Part shown: in pieces, positions 7,994 through 16,668 of the stretch
How the letters are laid out: every line of letters begins with the position of its first letter
Numbering within the stretch: the first letter of the stretch is position 1
Notes under the pieces: model-generated
Database searches by the model: none
Told to the model about the DNA's origin: nothing
The model's input: the letters and a program-made list of their open reading frames with translations, nothing else
Program-made: the position numbers and the translations under genes
Assembly (NCBI GenBank): GCA_023433515.1
Contig: JAEZCN010000089.1
Location: forward strand, 1-27,003
Source: Pseudomonadota bacterium
GTDB taxonomy: Bacteria; Pseudomonadota; Gammaproteobacteria; Steroidobacterales; Steroidobacteraceae
Length of the DNA: 27,003 nucleotides
Reading direction: 5' to 3'

Positions 7994-9460
7994 TTAGCCG
8001 CGAACCGTATAGCGGAATTGCGTCCGGCCGATGTTGATCCGGTCGCCGTCCTTGAGCGCCTGGCGGGCGACCCGCTTGCCGTTCACGAACACGCCGTTGG
8101 TGCTGTTCAGGTCCTCGATCGTGGTATGGACCGGTCCGGCGAGCAGCACCGCGTGGTAGCGGCTCACGTGTTTGGTCTCGAGCACCAGCTCGTTGTCGGC
8201 GCCGCGGCCGATGCGCGTGCGGCGGCCCAGCACGTGTACGAATTCGGTGTTGCCGTCCGTGCGGATCAACACACGCGCCGGCCCTTCGAGCGCGATCTCC
8301 TCGCTCGTGTGCGAGGCCGATTCGGCGGCGGCCGGTTTGCGCAATTCGAGATCCGATTGCAACTGGGCCTGCAGTTCCCGGATTCGCGAATCGCGCTGCT
8401 GGATCGAACGCTGGCTCTCAGCGATGACCGCGCGCCATTCCTCGACCGCGACCGTGACTTCCGAGAGCTTTCCGGTCTTGTCGCGCACTTCCATCTCGAG
8501 ATTGCGGATGCTCTCTTCGGCGACGTCGAGATCCTGGTCGCGCTCGGCGATGCGCGCGGTCGCCTGCGCCAGTTGCGCCGTGAGTTCCCGTATGCGTTCC
8601 TCGAGCGCGGCCATGTCCGCGCGCATTTGCGGCACATCGGGATCGATCGCGCTCAGTGCATCGGCGAGCCGGGCCTTGAGCACCGTGACCTGTTCCTGGC
8701 GGGCCTGCATGTCCGCTTCGAGCAACGCGATCTGGGTATCGCGACGCGCGATGCCGGCGCGCGCGTTGGCGAGATCGCATTCGAGCGCCTCGCAGCGGGT
8801 ACGCGAATCGGCGAGTTCGACGGCCTGTTCGTCGGAGGCGCGGCGTTGCGCATCGAGCACGCGCTCGAGCATCTGCAACTGCGCGGTGCGTGCGAAAAAT
8901 TCGTCTTCGAGGGTTCGCTCGCCCGCGCGGCCCGCGGCCTGTCGCATTCGCGCGCTGTGTTCCGATTCGAGCCGCTCGGCGAGCTGCGCGCGCAGCTGCG
9001 CGCTTTCGGCATTCGCGCGGGCGATCGCCATCGCGCGCTCGGCGTCGGCGATGCGCGCGCGTTCGTCGAGTTCCTGGATCCGGCGTTCCGCCATCGCAAG
9101 CGCGCTGCTCAGTTCCTGGAGCTGCGGCGGCGGCGCTTCCCTGGCCGTCTCCTTCGGGACGGACGCAGCGACGACCGGTGCCGCAAACACGGGCGCGGCA
9201 ACGACAGCGTCGGGACTCTTTCGAGACTCCGATGTGCGGGCAACCTTTTGCGGCGCGGACTTCGCCAGCGTCGGCATCTCGTGCGTTCCGCTGAACGACG
9301 GGTCCGCTTCTTCCGCGGGACGCAACGTGGGAATCGAGTCGGTGCGCGTGAGCGTGTCTTCCAGGGCAGCTTCGTACGCAGCGACGTCGAGCACCGGCAG
9401 CTCGGCCGTGGCTTCGCTGTCGGTCTCGGCCGAAGGAGCGACGTGATTCACCGGTGGCAT
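7994..9460 (-). CDS. Coiled-coil protein with C-terminal FHA domain
   Basis: A 488-residue, probably cytoplasmic protein in three parts. Residues 1-120 are Ala/Pro/Thr-rich and likely disordered, with two copies of T-x-x-x-P-T-L (residues 40-46 and 59-65). Residues about 120-370 are a long Glu/Arg/Ala-rich coiled coil. Residues about 395-488 are a forkhead-associated domain with the expected phosphothreonine-binding motifs RIGRGADNELVL, SRYHA and NSTNGVFVNGK. FHA domains bind phosphothreonine, so it probably acts downstream of a Ser/Thr kinase not in this window. AGGGGA lies about nine bases before the ATG, a good ribosome site. It is divergent from the hydrolase gene and upstream of ilvA on the same strand; no functional link to ilvA is evident. 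Confidence 0.85.
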   Translation of the reverse strand: MPPVNHVAPSAETDSEATAELPVLDVAAYEAALEDTLTRTDSIPTLRPAEEADPSFSGTHEMPTLAKSAPQKVARTSESRKSPDAVVAAPVFAAPVVAASVPKETAREAPPPQLQELSSALAMAERRIQELDERARIADAERAMAIARANAESAQLRAQLAERLESEHSARMRQAAGRAGERTLEDEFFARTAQLQMLERVLDAQRRASDEQAVELADSRTRCEALECDLANARAGIARRDTQIALLEADMQARQEQVTVLKARLADALSAIDPDVPQMRADMAALEERIRELTAQLAQATARIAERDQDLDVAEESIRNLEMEVRDKTGKLSEVTVAVEEWRAVIAESQRSIQQRDSRIRELQAQLQSDLELRKPAAAESASHTSEEIALEGPARVLIRTDGNTEFVHVLGRRTRIGRGADNELVLETKHVSRYHAVLLAGPVHTTIEDLNSTNGVFVNGKRVARQALKDGDRINIGRTQFRYTVRG

Positions 9461-9692
9461 CGCCGGATTTCCCCTGGATTCATTTTTATGAGGGAATTCT
9501 AGCCTCTCGCGTCCTTAAGGCGCGCGCAGACTTTTGTCCCATGGCGGATTCTGCGATGGAGCACTCACGTTTCTGTCAAATACGCCACAAGCGAATTCGG
9601 AATCGAGTAGGCGTCCGCCGACAGACGCGGGTAGGACGAACCCCTATGGGTCGACGCGCCTCAGCCCGGCAGTGAGTTATCTTTGCGCACAC
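9461..9692. other. Divergent intergenic region, FHA gene and hydrolase gene
   Basis: This 232-bp stretch is the longest gene-free part of the window. On the minus strand it holds a perfect -35-like TTGACA (9579-9574), but the best -10-like hexamer (CAGAAT) is 20 bases further on, too far for a normal sigma-70 promoter. TAGAAT closer to the FHA start lacks a matching -35. No hairpin or repeat stands out. An open frame runs through it from 9534 in frame with the hydrolase, but its sequence does not resemble protein. Confidence 0.4.
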
Positions 9693-10403
9693 ATGAACCT
9701 GGACACCCTGCCTCCGCGGCTGCGCCGCGCGTACTTCGAATGCCGTTACGGACAACTTCACGTTCACAACGCGATTCCGTCCGGTGGCGGCTTCGATGAA
9801 CAGACCACGCTCATCTGTCTGCACGCGAGCAGCACCACCGGGCGCAGTTTCCTCGAGCTGTCGAAGGTGCTCGGCAAGACCCGCTCGATCTACAGCCCGG
9901 ACACACCAGGTTGCGGTGAATCCGACGCGCCGCCGAAGAAACTCCCGAGCAGCGGTTACGCGGAGGCGATCGCAGATTTCATCGACTCGATGCGTTTCCG
10001 TCAGGTCGACTTGTTAGGCGTGCACTCGGGCGCGGCGATCGCCGCCGAGCTCGCGATCGCACGGCCGAAAGTCGTGCGGCGCGTCGTCATGATCGGCGCG
10101 CCGGTGCTGGACGAAACCGAACGACGGTCGTATCGCGACCTGTCGCCGCCCGAGGGAATGACGCAGGGCGCGCTCTGGGCGCGCAACGCAGTCATCGAAT
10201 GGCAGGCGCAGGAACGACTGCCGCTGGTGAAGCAGCCCCTGCTCGTGCTGCGCCCGAAGGACAGTTTCTGGGAAGCCGGGGCGCGTGTCGGCAAGCTGAA
10301 TCCCAACGCCCGCGTGATCGACCTGCCGGATCACGGCAAGAAGATCCTCGACGACGCGCCGGGAGCCGTCGCGAACCACATGCTCGCGTTCTGCGCCGGG
10401 TGA
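9693..10403 (+). CDS. Alpha/beta-hydrolase fold protein
   Basis: A 236-residue cytoplasmic protein of the alpha/beta-hydrolase superfamily. The opening strands run up to TLICLHASSTTGRSFLEL (oxyanion region), followed by SPDTPGCGESDAP and the nucleophile elbow GVHSGAAIA, with Ser of HSG as nucleophile (about residue 111). The likely catalytic His is in LPDHGKK near the C-terminus; the acid is less certain. Substrate cannot be inferred; esterase or lyase-type chemistry are both possible. I start at the ATG at 9693 because the preceding in-frame sequence from 9534 has no hydrolase features, although no strong ribosome site is seen. The stop is four bases from the convergent acetyltransferase stop. 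The nucleophile region carries TTGTTAGG (10011-10018). Confidence 0.82.
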   Translation: MNLDTLPPRLRRAYFECRYGQLHVHNAIPSGGGFDEQTTLICLHASSTTGRSFLELSKVLGKTRSIYSPDTPGCGESDAPPKKLPSSGYAEAIADFIDSMRFRQVDLLGVHSGAAIAAELAIARPKVVRRVVMIGAPVLDETERRSYRDLSPPEGMTQGALWARNAVIEWQAQERLPLVKQPLLVLRPKDSFWEAGARVGKLNPNARVIDLPDHGKKILDDAPGAVANHMLAFCAG

Positions 10404-10407
10404 GATC

Positions 10408-11145
10408 TCAGGATCGCGCGTGCACGAACGGGGCGGTGAGCTCCGACAGTCGCAGCTCTTGCGTACCGCGCTCGTCGAAATTCGCCGGGTCGAGCCAGCG
10501 TAGATAGGCGTCCTCGAGCCCGCCCTTCCAGTCCTCGTCGATGATGGCGAACCACGTGGTGTCGCGGTTACGGCCCTTGTTGACGATCGCGCGCCGGAAC
10601 AATCCTTCGTAGGTGAAACCGAGACGCTCGGCCGCCGCACGCGACGGCAGGTTGCCGCTGTCGCACTTCCACTCGTAGCGCCGATAGCCGAGCGCGAACG
10701 CATGACGCATGAACAGGTACATCGCCTCGGTCGCGGCCCGTGTGCGCGCCAGCCGCGGCGAATAATAGATGTGCCCGATTTCCAGGGCGCCGTGCGTGGG
10801 CTCGATGCGCAGGTAACTCGCGAAGCCCAGCGCCTTTCCGGCCTGCAGGTCGTTTATCGCGTAGAAGACCTTGTCGCCGGAGGCTTGCGCGACGCGACAC
10901 CAGGACTCGAACTCCGCGAAGTTCGTGTAGGGCCCCTGGAACAGATAGGTCCACGTGCGGCCGTCGCGATCTTCAGCCTGCGCGTCGTACAGCTCGCGTG
11001 CGTGGCGGTCCGCGTCCAGCGGTTCGAGGCGGCAGTAGCGGCCGGACATGATCTCGCGCGGCGGGAAGGGCGGAGCCTTCCAGCCCGGCATGTCGAATCC
11101 GATCGGCTGGTCGAACGCGTTTCTTCGGGACGGGACGTTTTGCAT
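10408..11145 (-). CDS. GNAT-family N-acetyltransferase (RimJ/RimL-like)
   Basis: A 245-residue cytoplasmic acetyltransferase. The N-terminal part carries the substrate-side strands (GRYCRLEPLDADRHARELYDA). The core has the beta-4 strand ALEIGHIYYSPRL, then the acetyl-CoA-binding helix (RTRAATEAMYLFMRHAF) and the motif SRAAAERLGFTYEGLFR, typical of RimJ/RimL-type enzymes that acetylate ribosomal protein N-termini or small molecules. The FxGPY segment near residue 70 is common in the larger GNATs of this group. The substrate is unknown. It converges with the hydrolase gene (four-base gap) and diverges from the S9 peptidase gene across 144 bp. Confidence 0.88.
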   Translation of the reverse strand: MQNVPSRRNAFDQPIGFDMPGWKAPPFPPREIMSGRYCRLEPLDADRHARELYDAQAEDRDGRTWTYLFQGPYTNFAEFESWCRVAQASGDKVFYAINDLQAGKALGFASYLRIEPTHGALEIGHIYYSPRLARTRAATEAMYLFMRHAFALGYRRYEWKCDSGNLPSRAAAERLGFTYEGLFRRAIVNKGRNRDTTWFAIIDEDWKGGLEDAYLRWLDPANFDERGTQELRLSELTAPFVHARS

Positions 11146-11289
11146 ATGAGGGATTTTCGCAACCGCGCGAGCCGAAGCGAAGGGACAGTTCGATGGAACG
11201 ATCCGGTACGGCTTGCCGCCGCCGAAGCGGCGTCGTCAGAATGCCCGCACTCGCGCACTTGCAGGCGCTCTACCAAGATCGGGTTTCAC

Positions 11290-13329
11290 ATGCATCGACT
11301 GCTGCTTGCGCTCACCGCGTGGGGCTGCGTTTTCTCCGCCGCCGCCCAGACTCCCGCGAACGTATCCCCGCTGACGGCCGAGAAGATGTGGGCGCTCAAA
11401 CGTCTGGGCGATCCGGCCATTGCGCCGGACGGAAGCCATGCCGTGCTCCCGGTCACCACGGTCGACGTCGGCGAGAACAGGGGATTGACCGACCTGTGGC
11501 TCTTCCCGGTGGCCGGCGGCGCGCCGCGACAGCTCACGAGCGACAACGCCAACGACACCCAGCCCACGGTGAGTCCCGACGGAAAGTGGATAGCGTTCAT
11601 CTCGAAGCGCGGCGACGACACCGAACCCCAGGTCTACGTGATCGCGATCGACGGCGGCGAAGCCCGCCGCGTCACCAACATTCCGACCGGCGTTTCGGTA
11701 CCCAAGTGGTTTCCGGACAGCAAACGCATCGCGTTCGTCAGCGAGGTCTGGTCCGACCTGGTGCGTTGGGAGGACCAGGCGGCGCGCAAGAAGGAACGCG
11801 AGGCATCGAAAATGACCGCGCGTGTGTGGTCGAAGGCGCCGATCTCGTATTTCGATCACTACTTCGACGATCGCCTGCCGCAGCTCTTCTCGATCGCGCT
11901 CGAAGGCGGCGAGCCGATCGCGATCACGCGCATGTCGGGTTTCAATCTCGCTCGCCAGGACGTCGACGCGACCTCGTACGACATCTCTCCGGACGGTCTC
12001 GAGGTTGCGTTCGTCGCCGACGTCGACACCTCCGGCGTGGAGCGTAATACCGACGTCATCCTGCTGCCCTCCTGTGGCTGCAAGCCCGCGCGCAACATCA
12101 CCGAGTCGAACAAGGCCGACGACGAATCGCCGCGCTACGGCCCGGACGGCAGGAAACTCGCCTTCATCCAGCAGCGCGTGCTGCGTTTCTACGCGGATCG
12201 CGGGCGACTGATGCTGTTCGATCGAGCCGCGGGCACGACGGCGGGGCTCACCGAGGACTGGGATCGCTCGGTCTCGGGCATCGCGTGGGAATCGGGCTCG
12301 CGCACCTTGTTAGGGTCGATCGACGATGCCGGCACGCGCCGCGTGTATCGCTTCGGCGTGGGCGGCGGCGCGCCGAAGGCCGTGACGCGCGAGTCGTCGT
12401 ACGGAGCGCTCGCGCCATCCGCGAACGGCAAGGGTCTCGTCGCGATCCGCCAGAGTTTCACCGAGCCGCCCACACTCGTGTCGATCGCGCGCAACGGCGC
12501 GGCAACGAAGCTGTCCACGTTCAACGACGCGGCGCTCGCGGCCGTGTCGCGCGCCAAGGTCGAGAGCGTGACGTACACGGGCGCGCGCAACGCGCCCATC
12601 CAGATGTGGGTCGTCTATCCACCCGGCTTCGACGCATCGAAGAAATATCCCGTGATGTTGCTGATGCACGGCGGGCCGCACGTCGGCATCACCGATGCGC
12701 TGCAGTGGCGCTGGAACGCGGAAGTGTTCGCGGGCTGGGGGTACGTCGTCGCGTGGCACAACTTCCACGGCTCGAGTGGCTTCGGCCAGGAATTCGCGGA
12801 CTCGATCAATCCCGACTGGATTTCGCTGCCATACGAAGACACGATCAAGGCCGCGGAGTGGCTGAAATCGCAGCCCTTCGTCGACCCGGAGCGCATGGTC
12901 GCCGCGGGCGGCAGCTATGGCGGGTTTCTCGCCACCACGTTGTTAGGACGGCCCCACCCGTTCAAGGCGCTGGTCGCGCACGCGGCGGTCTACAACCTGT
13001 ACACGCAGCAGGGCGCCGACTATGGCAGCGGCAAGGAGCGCTTCTTCAATTTCTGGGAGAAGCCCGAGGAATTCCAGAAGTATTCGCCGCACATGTCGGC
13101 GGCCAACTTCAAGACGCCCACGCTGATCATCCACGGCCAGCAGGACCTGCGGGTGCCGGTGAATCACAGCCTGGAACTGTTCAACACGCTGCAGAAGATC
13201 GGCGTGCCGTCGAAACTCGTGTATTTCCCCGATGAAAATCATTGGATTCTGAAACCGCAGAACTCGCTGTTCTGGTACCAGGCCGTGCGCGACTGGGTCG
13301 CAACCTACGCCGCGCCGGGTCCGTATTGA
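11290..13329 (+). CDS. Exported S9-family prolyl oligopeptidase-type peptidase
   Basis: A 679-residue serine peptidase with an N-terminal signal peptide (MHRLLLALTAWGCVFSAAAQ), so it works in the periplasm or beyond. Residues about 40-400 form a beta-propeller of TolB/WD40-like blades (repeated SPDGKWIAF, FPDSKRIAF, SPDGLEVAF and GPDGRKLAF). The C-terminal alpha/beta-hydrolase domain carries the complete triad: Ser542 in GGSYGG, Asp619 in GQQDLRVP and His651 in DENHW. The family cleaves dipeptides or acylated residues from short peptides. The same frame is open from 10702, but that upstream part lies antisense to the GNAT gene and is not protein-like; the signal peptide fixes the start at 11290. 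Fourteen bases separate its stop from the next gene, so the two form an operon. Two TTGTTAGG motifs occur inside (12307 and 12940). Confidence 0.94.
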   Translation: MHRLLLALTAWGCVFSAAAQTPANVSPLTAEKMWALKRLGDPAIAPDGSHAVLPVTTVDVGENRGLTDLWLFPVAGGAPRQLTSDNANDTQPTVSPDGKWIAFISKRGDDTEPQVYVIAIDGGEARRVTNIPTGVSVPKWFPDSKRIAFVSEVWSDLVRWEDQAARKKEREASKMTARVWSKAPISYFDHYFDDRLPQLFSIALEGGEPIAITRMSGFNLARQDVDATSYDISPDGLEVAFVADVDTSGVERNTDVILLPSCGCKPARNITESNKADDESPRYGPDGRKLAFIQQRVLRFYADRGRLMLFDRAAGTTAGLTEDWDRSVSGIAWESGSRTLLGSIDDAGTRRVYRFGVGGGAPKAVTRESSYGALAPSANGKGLVAIRQSFTEPPTLVSIARNGAATKLSTFNDAALAAVSRAKVESVTYTGARNAPIQMWVVYPPGFDASKKYPVMLLMHGGPHVGITDALQWRWNAEVFAGWGYVVAWHNFHGSSGFGQEFADSINPDWISLPYEDTIKAAEWLKSQPFVDPERMVAAGGSYGGFLATTLLGRPHPFKALVAHAAVYNLYTQQGADYGSGKERFFNFWEKPEEFQKYSPHMSAANFKTPTLIIHGQQDLRVPVNHSLELFNTLQKIGVPSKLVYFPDENHWILKPQNSLFWYQAVRDWVATYAAPGPY

Positions 13330-13343
13330 CGAGGAGCACAAAC

Positions 13344-14465
13344 ATGAAACGCCGCACTCTCCTGACCTTGGCCGCCGCGGGCACGCTCGCAGGCCTGGCA
13401 CCCGCCTGGGCCGCGAAGAAATCGAAGAAGGCGAAGAAGCCGCTGAGGATCCTCATCCTCGGGGGCACGCGCTTCATCGGCCTGCACATGACGGAACTCG
13501 CGCTCGAGCGCGGGCACACGGTCACATTCTTCAATCGCGGCAAGACGAAGACGGATCGCTTTCCCGAGATCGAACGGATCCTCGGCGATCGCAACGGGCA
13601 GATCGACGGCCTCAAGGACCGCGAGTGGGATGCGGTCATCGACAACTCGGGCTATGTGCCGCGCCACGTGCGCCTGTCGGCCGAACTACTCGCGCCGAAG
13701 GTGAAGCAGTACGTGTTCGTCTCGTCGGTCTCGGTGTATCCGACCTTCAGCGAGCCGCGCGACGAGAAATCGCCGGTGGGCGAACTCGCCGACGAGACCA
13801 TCGAGAAGGTCGACGGCGAAACGTACGGCCCCCTGAAGGCGCTGTGCGAGCAGGCGGCGGAAAAGGCGATGCCGGGCCGCACGACGGTCATCCGTCCGGG
13901 GCTTATCGTCGGACCCGACGACAACACCGACCGCTTCACGTACTGGCCGGCACGCGCCGCGCGCGGCGGCGAGTTCATCGCGCCGGGCGCGCCCGAAGAT
14001 CCGTTCCAGGTCATCGACGTGCGCGATCTTGCCGCATTCACGCTGAATGCCGTCGAGAACAACGTTACGGGCGTGTACAACCTCGTCTCCGATCCGAATG
14101 CATTCAAGTTCGGCGAGCTGACGGATGCGTCGATCGCGGCGGCGAAGAAGCTCGCGAAGCCCTCCGACGAGCCGCGCGCGGTCTATCTACCTGCCGATTT
14201 CCTCGAGGCACAGCAGGTCGCGCCGTGGGCGGAGATGCCGGTGTGGCTGCCAGCCAAGGGCGACGAGGCCGCGTTCGCCGGCACCAGCAATGCCGCGGCG
14301 CGCGCCAAGGGACTGACGATCACGCCGATCGCGAAGACGGTCGAAGACACTCTCGCCTGGCATCTGACCCGCCCGGCCGGGGAACGTGAGAAGCTCAAGT
14401 CGGGCATCGCCGCGGAAAAGGAGGCGACGGTGCTGGCGGCATGGAAGGCCAGGCAATCCGGATGA
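13344..14465 (+). CDS. Tat-exported NAD-dependent epimerase/dehydratase
   Basis: A 373-residue extended short-chain dehydrogenase with a twin-arginine signal: MKRRTLLTLAAAGTLAGLAPAWA, cleaved near residue 23 and followed by a lysine-rich linker (KKSKKAKK). The Rossmann fold begins at residue 34 with the dinucleotide loop GGTRFIG (40-46). The catalytic Tyr-x-x-x-Lys is Y161/K165 in YGPLK, and the serine lies in the SSVSVYP segment (127-133). Similar proteins are annotated as NAD-dependent epimerases acting on nucleotide sugars, but the substrate is not evident. The start has a strong ribosome site, GAGGAG at 13331-13336. The Tat signal implies export folded with its cofactor bound. It follows the exported S9 peptidase by 14 bases, suggesting joint extracytoplasmic work. 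Confidence 0.88.
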   Translation: MKRRTLLTLAAAGTLAGLAPAWAAKKSKKAKKPLRILILGGTRFIGLHMTELALERGHTVTFFNRGKTKTDRFPEIERILGDRNGQIDGLKDREWDAVIDNSGYVPRHVRLSAELLAPKVKQYVFVSSVSVYPTFSEPRDEKSPVGELADETIEKVDGETYGPLKALCEQAAEKAMPGRTTVIRPGLIVGPDDNTDRFTYWPARAARGGEFIAPGAPEDPFQVIDVRDLAAFTLNAVENNVTGVYNLVSDPNAFKFGELTDASIAAAKKLAKPSDEPRAVYLPADFLEAQQVAPWAEMPVWLPAKGDEAAFAGTSNAAARAKGLTITPIAKTVEDTLAWHLTRPAGEREKLKSGIAAEKEATVLAAWKARQSG

Positions 14466-14529
14466 GTGCCGAGGCACCGCTGAGTCGTCGCTCACACCCT
14501 GCTGATCGTCTGTTGCCCTGCCCAGCCCG

Positions 14530-15012
14530 TTAACCGGTGATCGGGCCGAAAGGCTTCGCGTCGGTCGCGTCGTAGATGTCCACCTGGTCGCCCATGCGCA
14601 CCATCCGCTTGCCGAGCTTCGGAAACTCGGCGACGTCGAATTCGCGACTCTCACCGCCCGCCAGGTAGACGAGGTCTTCGGTGCCCGTATTGCGCATCAG
14701 GTGCGCGACCGACGGCGTCGGAAACCCCATGAAGTCGCCTGGACCGACCTCGTACTCCACGTCGTCGATCACCGCGGTGGCGCGACCCGAGAGCACGTAG
14801 ATCCACTCCTCTTCATATCGATGCGAGTGGTAGACGTACGATTCGCGGCCGGGCGGCACGCGGATCAGGTTCACGCCCGTGCGTTTGAGTCCGACGCTGC
14901 GCGCGAGCTGCATGCCGTGCATCTCGGAGTTCGGATTCCACGGGTGTGAGAATTGCTGCAAATGCTCGGCAACGTCCGCGGCGCGCACGAGATTGAGGCT
15001 GGGCTTGTCCAT
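14530..15012 (-). CDS. Cupin-domain protein
   Basis: A 160-residue single-domain cupin. Motif 1 supplies H62, H64 and E68 (YHSHRYEEEW), and motif 2 has GPGDFMGFPTPSVAH with H104, giving the usual three-His/one-Glu metal site on a beta-barrel. It could be a small-molecule isomerase, a dioxygenase or a sensor; I see nothing that decides. It is the last gene of the probable six-gene operon, nine bases after the phosphoethanolamine transferase stop. Before the convergent epimerase gene lie 64 bp with only short imperfect stems and no T-run. Confidence 0.85.
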   Translation of the reverse strand: MDKPSLNLVRAADVAEHLQQFSHPWNPNSEMHGMQLARSVGLKRTGVNLIRVPPGRESYVYHSHRYEEEWIYVLSGRATAVIDDVEYEVGPGDFMGFPTPSVAHLMRNTGTEDLVYLAGGESREFDVAEFPKLGKRMVRMGDQVDIYDATDAKPFGPITG

Positions 15013-15021
15013 CGCCCAACA

Positions 15022-16668
15022 TTACTGCAACACGTGCGCATAGGCACGGCCGGGTCCGCCTCGGCAGCCATCGAAGATGTCGCGCTCGGCGCGGTACACC
15101 GTCGTGTCGACGTTCATGAGCCCGAGAACCGAGTGGAACAAGTTGTCGTGTGAGTACGCGGCATGAGTCTTGCGCCGCAAACATGTCATGTCGACGTCGC
15201 CGCTGGTGCGCATGGACTTCGAAATCCACACGATCATCGGCACGCGCGTCTGCTGGCTGGGAGCGATCGCGTACGGCAAACCGTGGAGGTACAGCCCGTG
15301 CTCGCCCAGCGATTCGCCATGGTCGGAGACGTACAACATCGCGCCGTCCAGCCGATCCGCTGCCAGCGAAAGTTGTTCGACGATTTCGCCCAGCACGTGA
15401 TCGGAGTAGAGAATGGCGTTGTCGTAGGCGTTCACGACCTCCGCCCGGGTGCAGTCGCGCAGCTGCGCGGTCGCGCAGTCGGGCAGGAACTGGCGGAACT
15501 CCCGCGGATATCGCTTGAAGTAGGCGGGACCATGATTGCCCATCATGTGCAGCACGATGACGGTATCGCGCTCGATTCGCGGTAGTTCGGCCGCCAGCCG
15601 CGGGACGAGCGCCCCGTCCTGGCAGCGATCGTCGCCGCACAGCCGGACGTATTCGATGTCTGCTCCCTCGCACACACCCTTGCATCCCGACTGGTTGTCG
15701 AACCACTTCACCGCGTAACCGGCGCGCACCAGCACGTCGAGCAGCCCTTCGGAATGGCGGATCCGGCGTTCATCGTATTGCTCGCGGCCGAGCGCGGAAA
15801 ACATGCACGGCACCGAAACCTCGGTGGAAGTGCCACACGAGCTCACGTCGCCGAACGCGGCGACCTCGAGTTTCGCGAGCCTTGGATTCGTCTCGCGCGG
15901 ATATCCGAGCAGCGAGAAGTTGGCGGCGCGGGCGGTCTCCCCGACGACCAGCACCAGGACCCTGGGCCTGTGCGCGAGCGCCACGCGCACCAGGTGAGCG
16001 TCCGCGCCGAGAGCCTCGCGCGGCCCGTGAGGCGCCGCGACGTCGTCCGCCGAGGTCACCGCGAACCCGTAGATCAGGTTGGCGGGCGTGATGAGATACC
16101 GCGCCGTGCGCTGGTTGCGCATAAACGACGTGATGTCGCGCGAAACCGGCAGCACCGCCAGCACCGCGACGACGACCGCGATGACGATGCTGGCAGTGCG
16201 CACGGCGAGCGCCGGGAGCAGCGGCCGGTGCTCGATTCTCACGAAGCCGATGAATGCGAGCGGAATCGCGGACCATCCGATGACCCACGCGATCATTCCC
16301 GCCGTCACCAGTTCGCCCGCCTCGCGCGCGTCGGTGCGCAGGATGTTTCGCACCATCGGCGGGTCGAGCAGGATGGAGAAGCTACGCATGTAGTAAGCCG
16401 CGCCCGCGGCGACAACGATCAGGAGGCCGAGTGCAGGTTTTGCAATCCAGCGGCTCGCGAGCGGCACGAGCAACGCGAAATGCAATGCCGCGAGCGCCAC
16501 GAAGCAGCAGACCGCAAACAGCCAGTTCGCCGGATCGAGCCACGATCGCCCGGCCCCGACGGCGTGCCACCACCCACCGTTGGCCGTGGCGACCATCCAG
16601 GCGCAAGCCAGCAGGACGAGTAGTTCGGGCCGCAGTGTCGGGCGGCTTCGCGCGAGGATGTTGAGCAT
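15022..16668 (-). CDS. Lipid A phosphoethanolamine transferase, EptA/MCR-type
   Basis: The 548-residue inner-membrane enzyme should transfer phosphoethanolamine from phosphatidylethanolamine to lipid A phosphates, lowering surface negative charge and polymyxin binding. Five hydrophobic helices fill residues 15-180; a periplasmic alkaline-phosphatase-fold domain follows. All hallmark residues are visible: E244 (VVGETARAANF), the acceptor T282 in CGTSTEVSVPC, H379 (GNHGPAY), D449-H450 (YVSDHGESLGE) and H462 (LHGLPYAIAP). The cysteine pairs expected for the periplasmic disulfides are present (for example C278/C288 and C398/C406). Its ATG overlaps the stop of the upstream outer-membrane protein gene by one base (TGATG), indicating translational coupling. 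Context ties it to a FecIR-type sigma system rather than PmrAB. Confidence 0.92.
   Translation of the reverse strand: MLNILARSRPTLRPELLVLLACAWMVATANGGWWHAVGAGRSWLDPANWLFAVCCFVALAALHFALLVPLASRWIAKPALGLLIVVAAGAAYYMRSFSILLDPPMVRNILRTDAREAGELVTAGMIAWVIGWSAIPLAFIGFVRIEHRPLLPALAVRTASIVIAVVVAVLAVLPVSRDITSFMRNQRTARYLITPANLIYGFAVTSADDVAAPHGPREALGADAHLVRVALAHRPRVLVLVVGETARAANFSLLGYPRETNPRLAKLEVAAFGDVSSCGTSTEVSVPCMFSALGREQYDERRIRHSEGLLDVLVRAGYAVKWFDNQSGCKGVCEGADIEYVRLCGDDRCQDGALVPRLAAELPRIERDTVIVLHMMGNHGPAYFKRYPREFRQFLPDCATAQLRDCTRAEVVNAYDNAILYSDHVLGEIVEQLSLAADRLDGAMLYVSDHGESLGEHGLYLHGLPYAIAPSQQTRVPMIVWISKSMRTSGDVDMTCLRRKTHAAYSHDNLFHSVLGLMNVDTTVYRAERDIFDGCRGGPGRAYAHVLQ

Noticed and set aside
10702..11289. 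N-terminal extension of the S9 peptidase frame
   Set aside because: It overlaps the GNAT gene antisense and precedes a textbook signal peptide at 11290.
14466..14529. Terminator between the epimerase and cupin genes
   Set aside because: Only GTGCC-GA-GGCAC and a four-base stem are present, with too small a loop or no T-run; I could not support a terminator.
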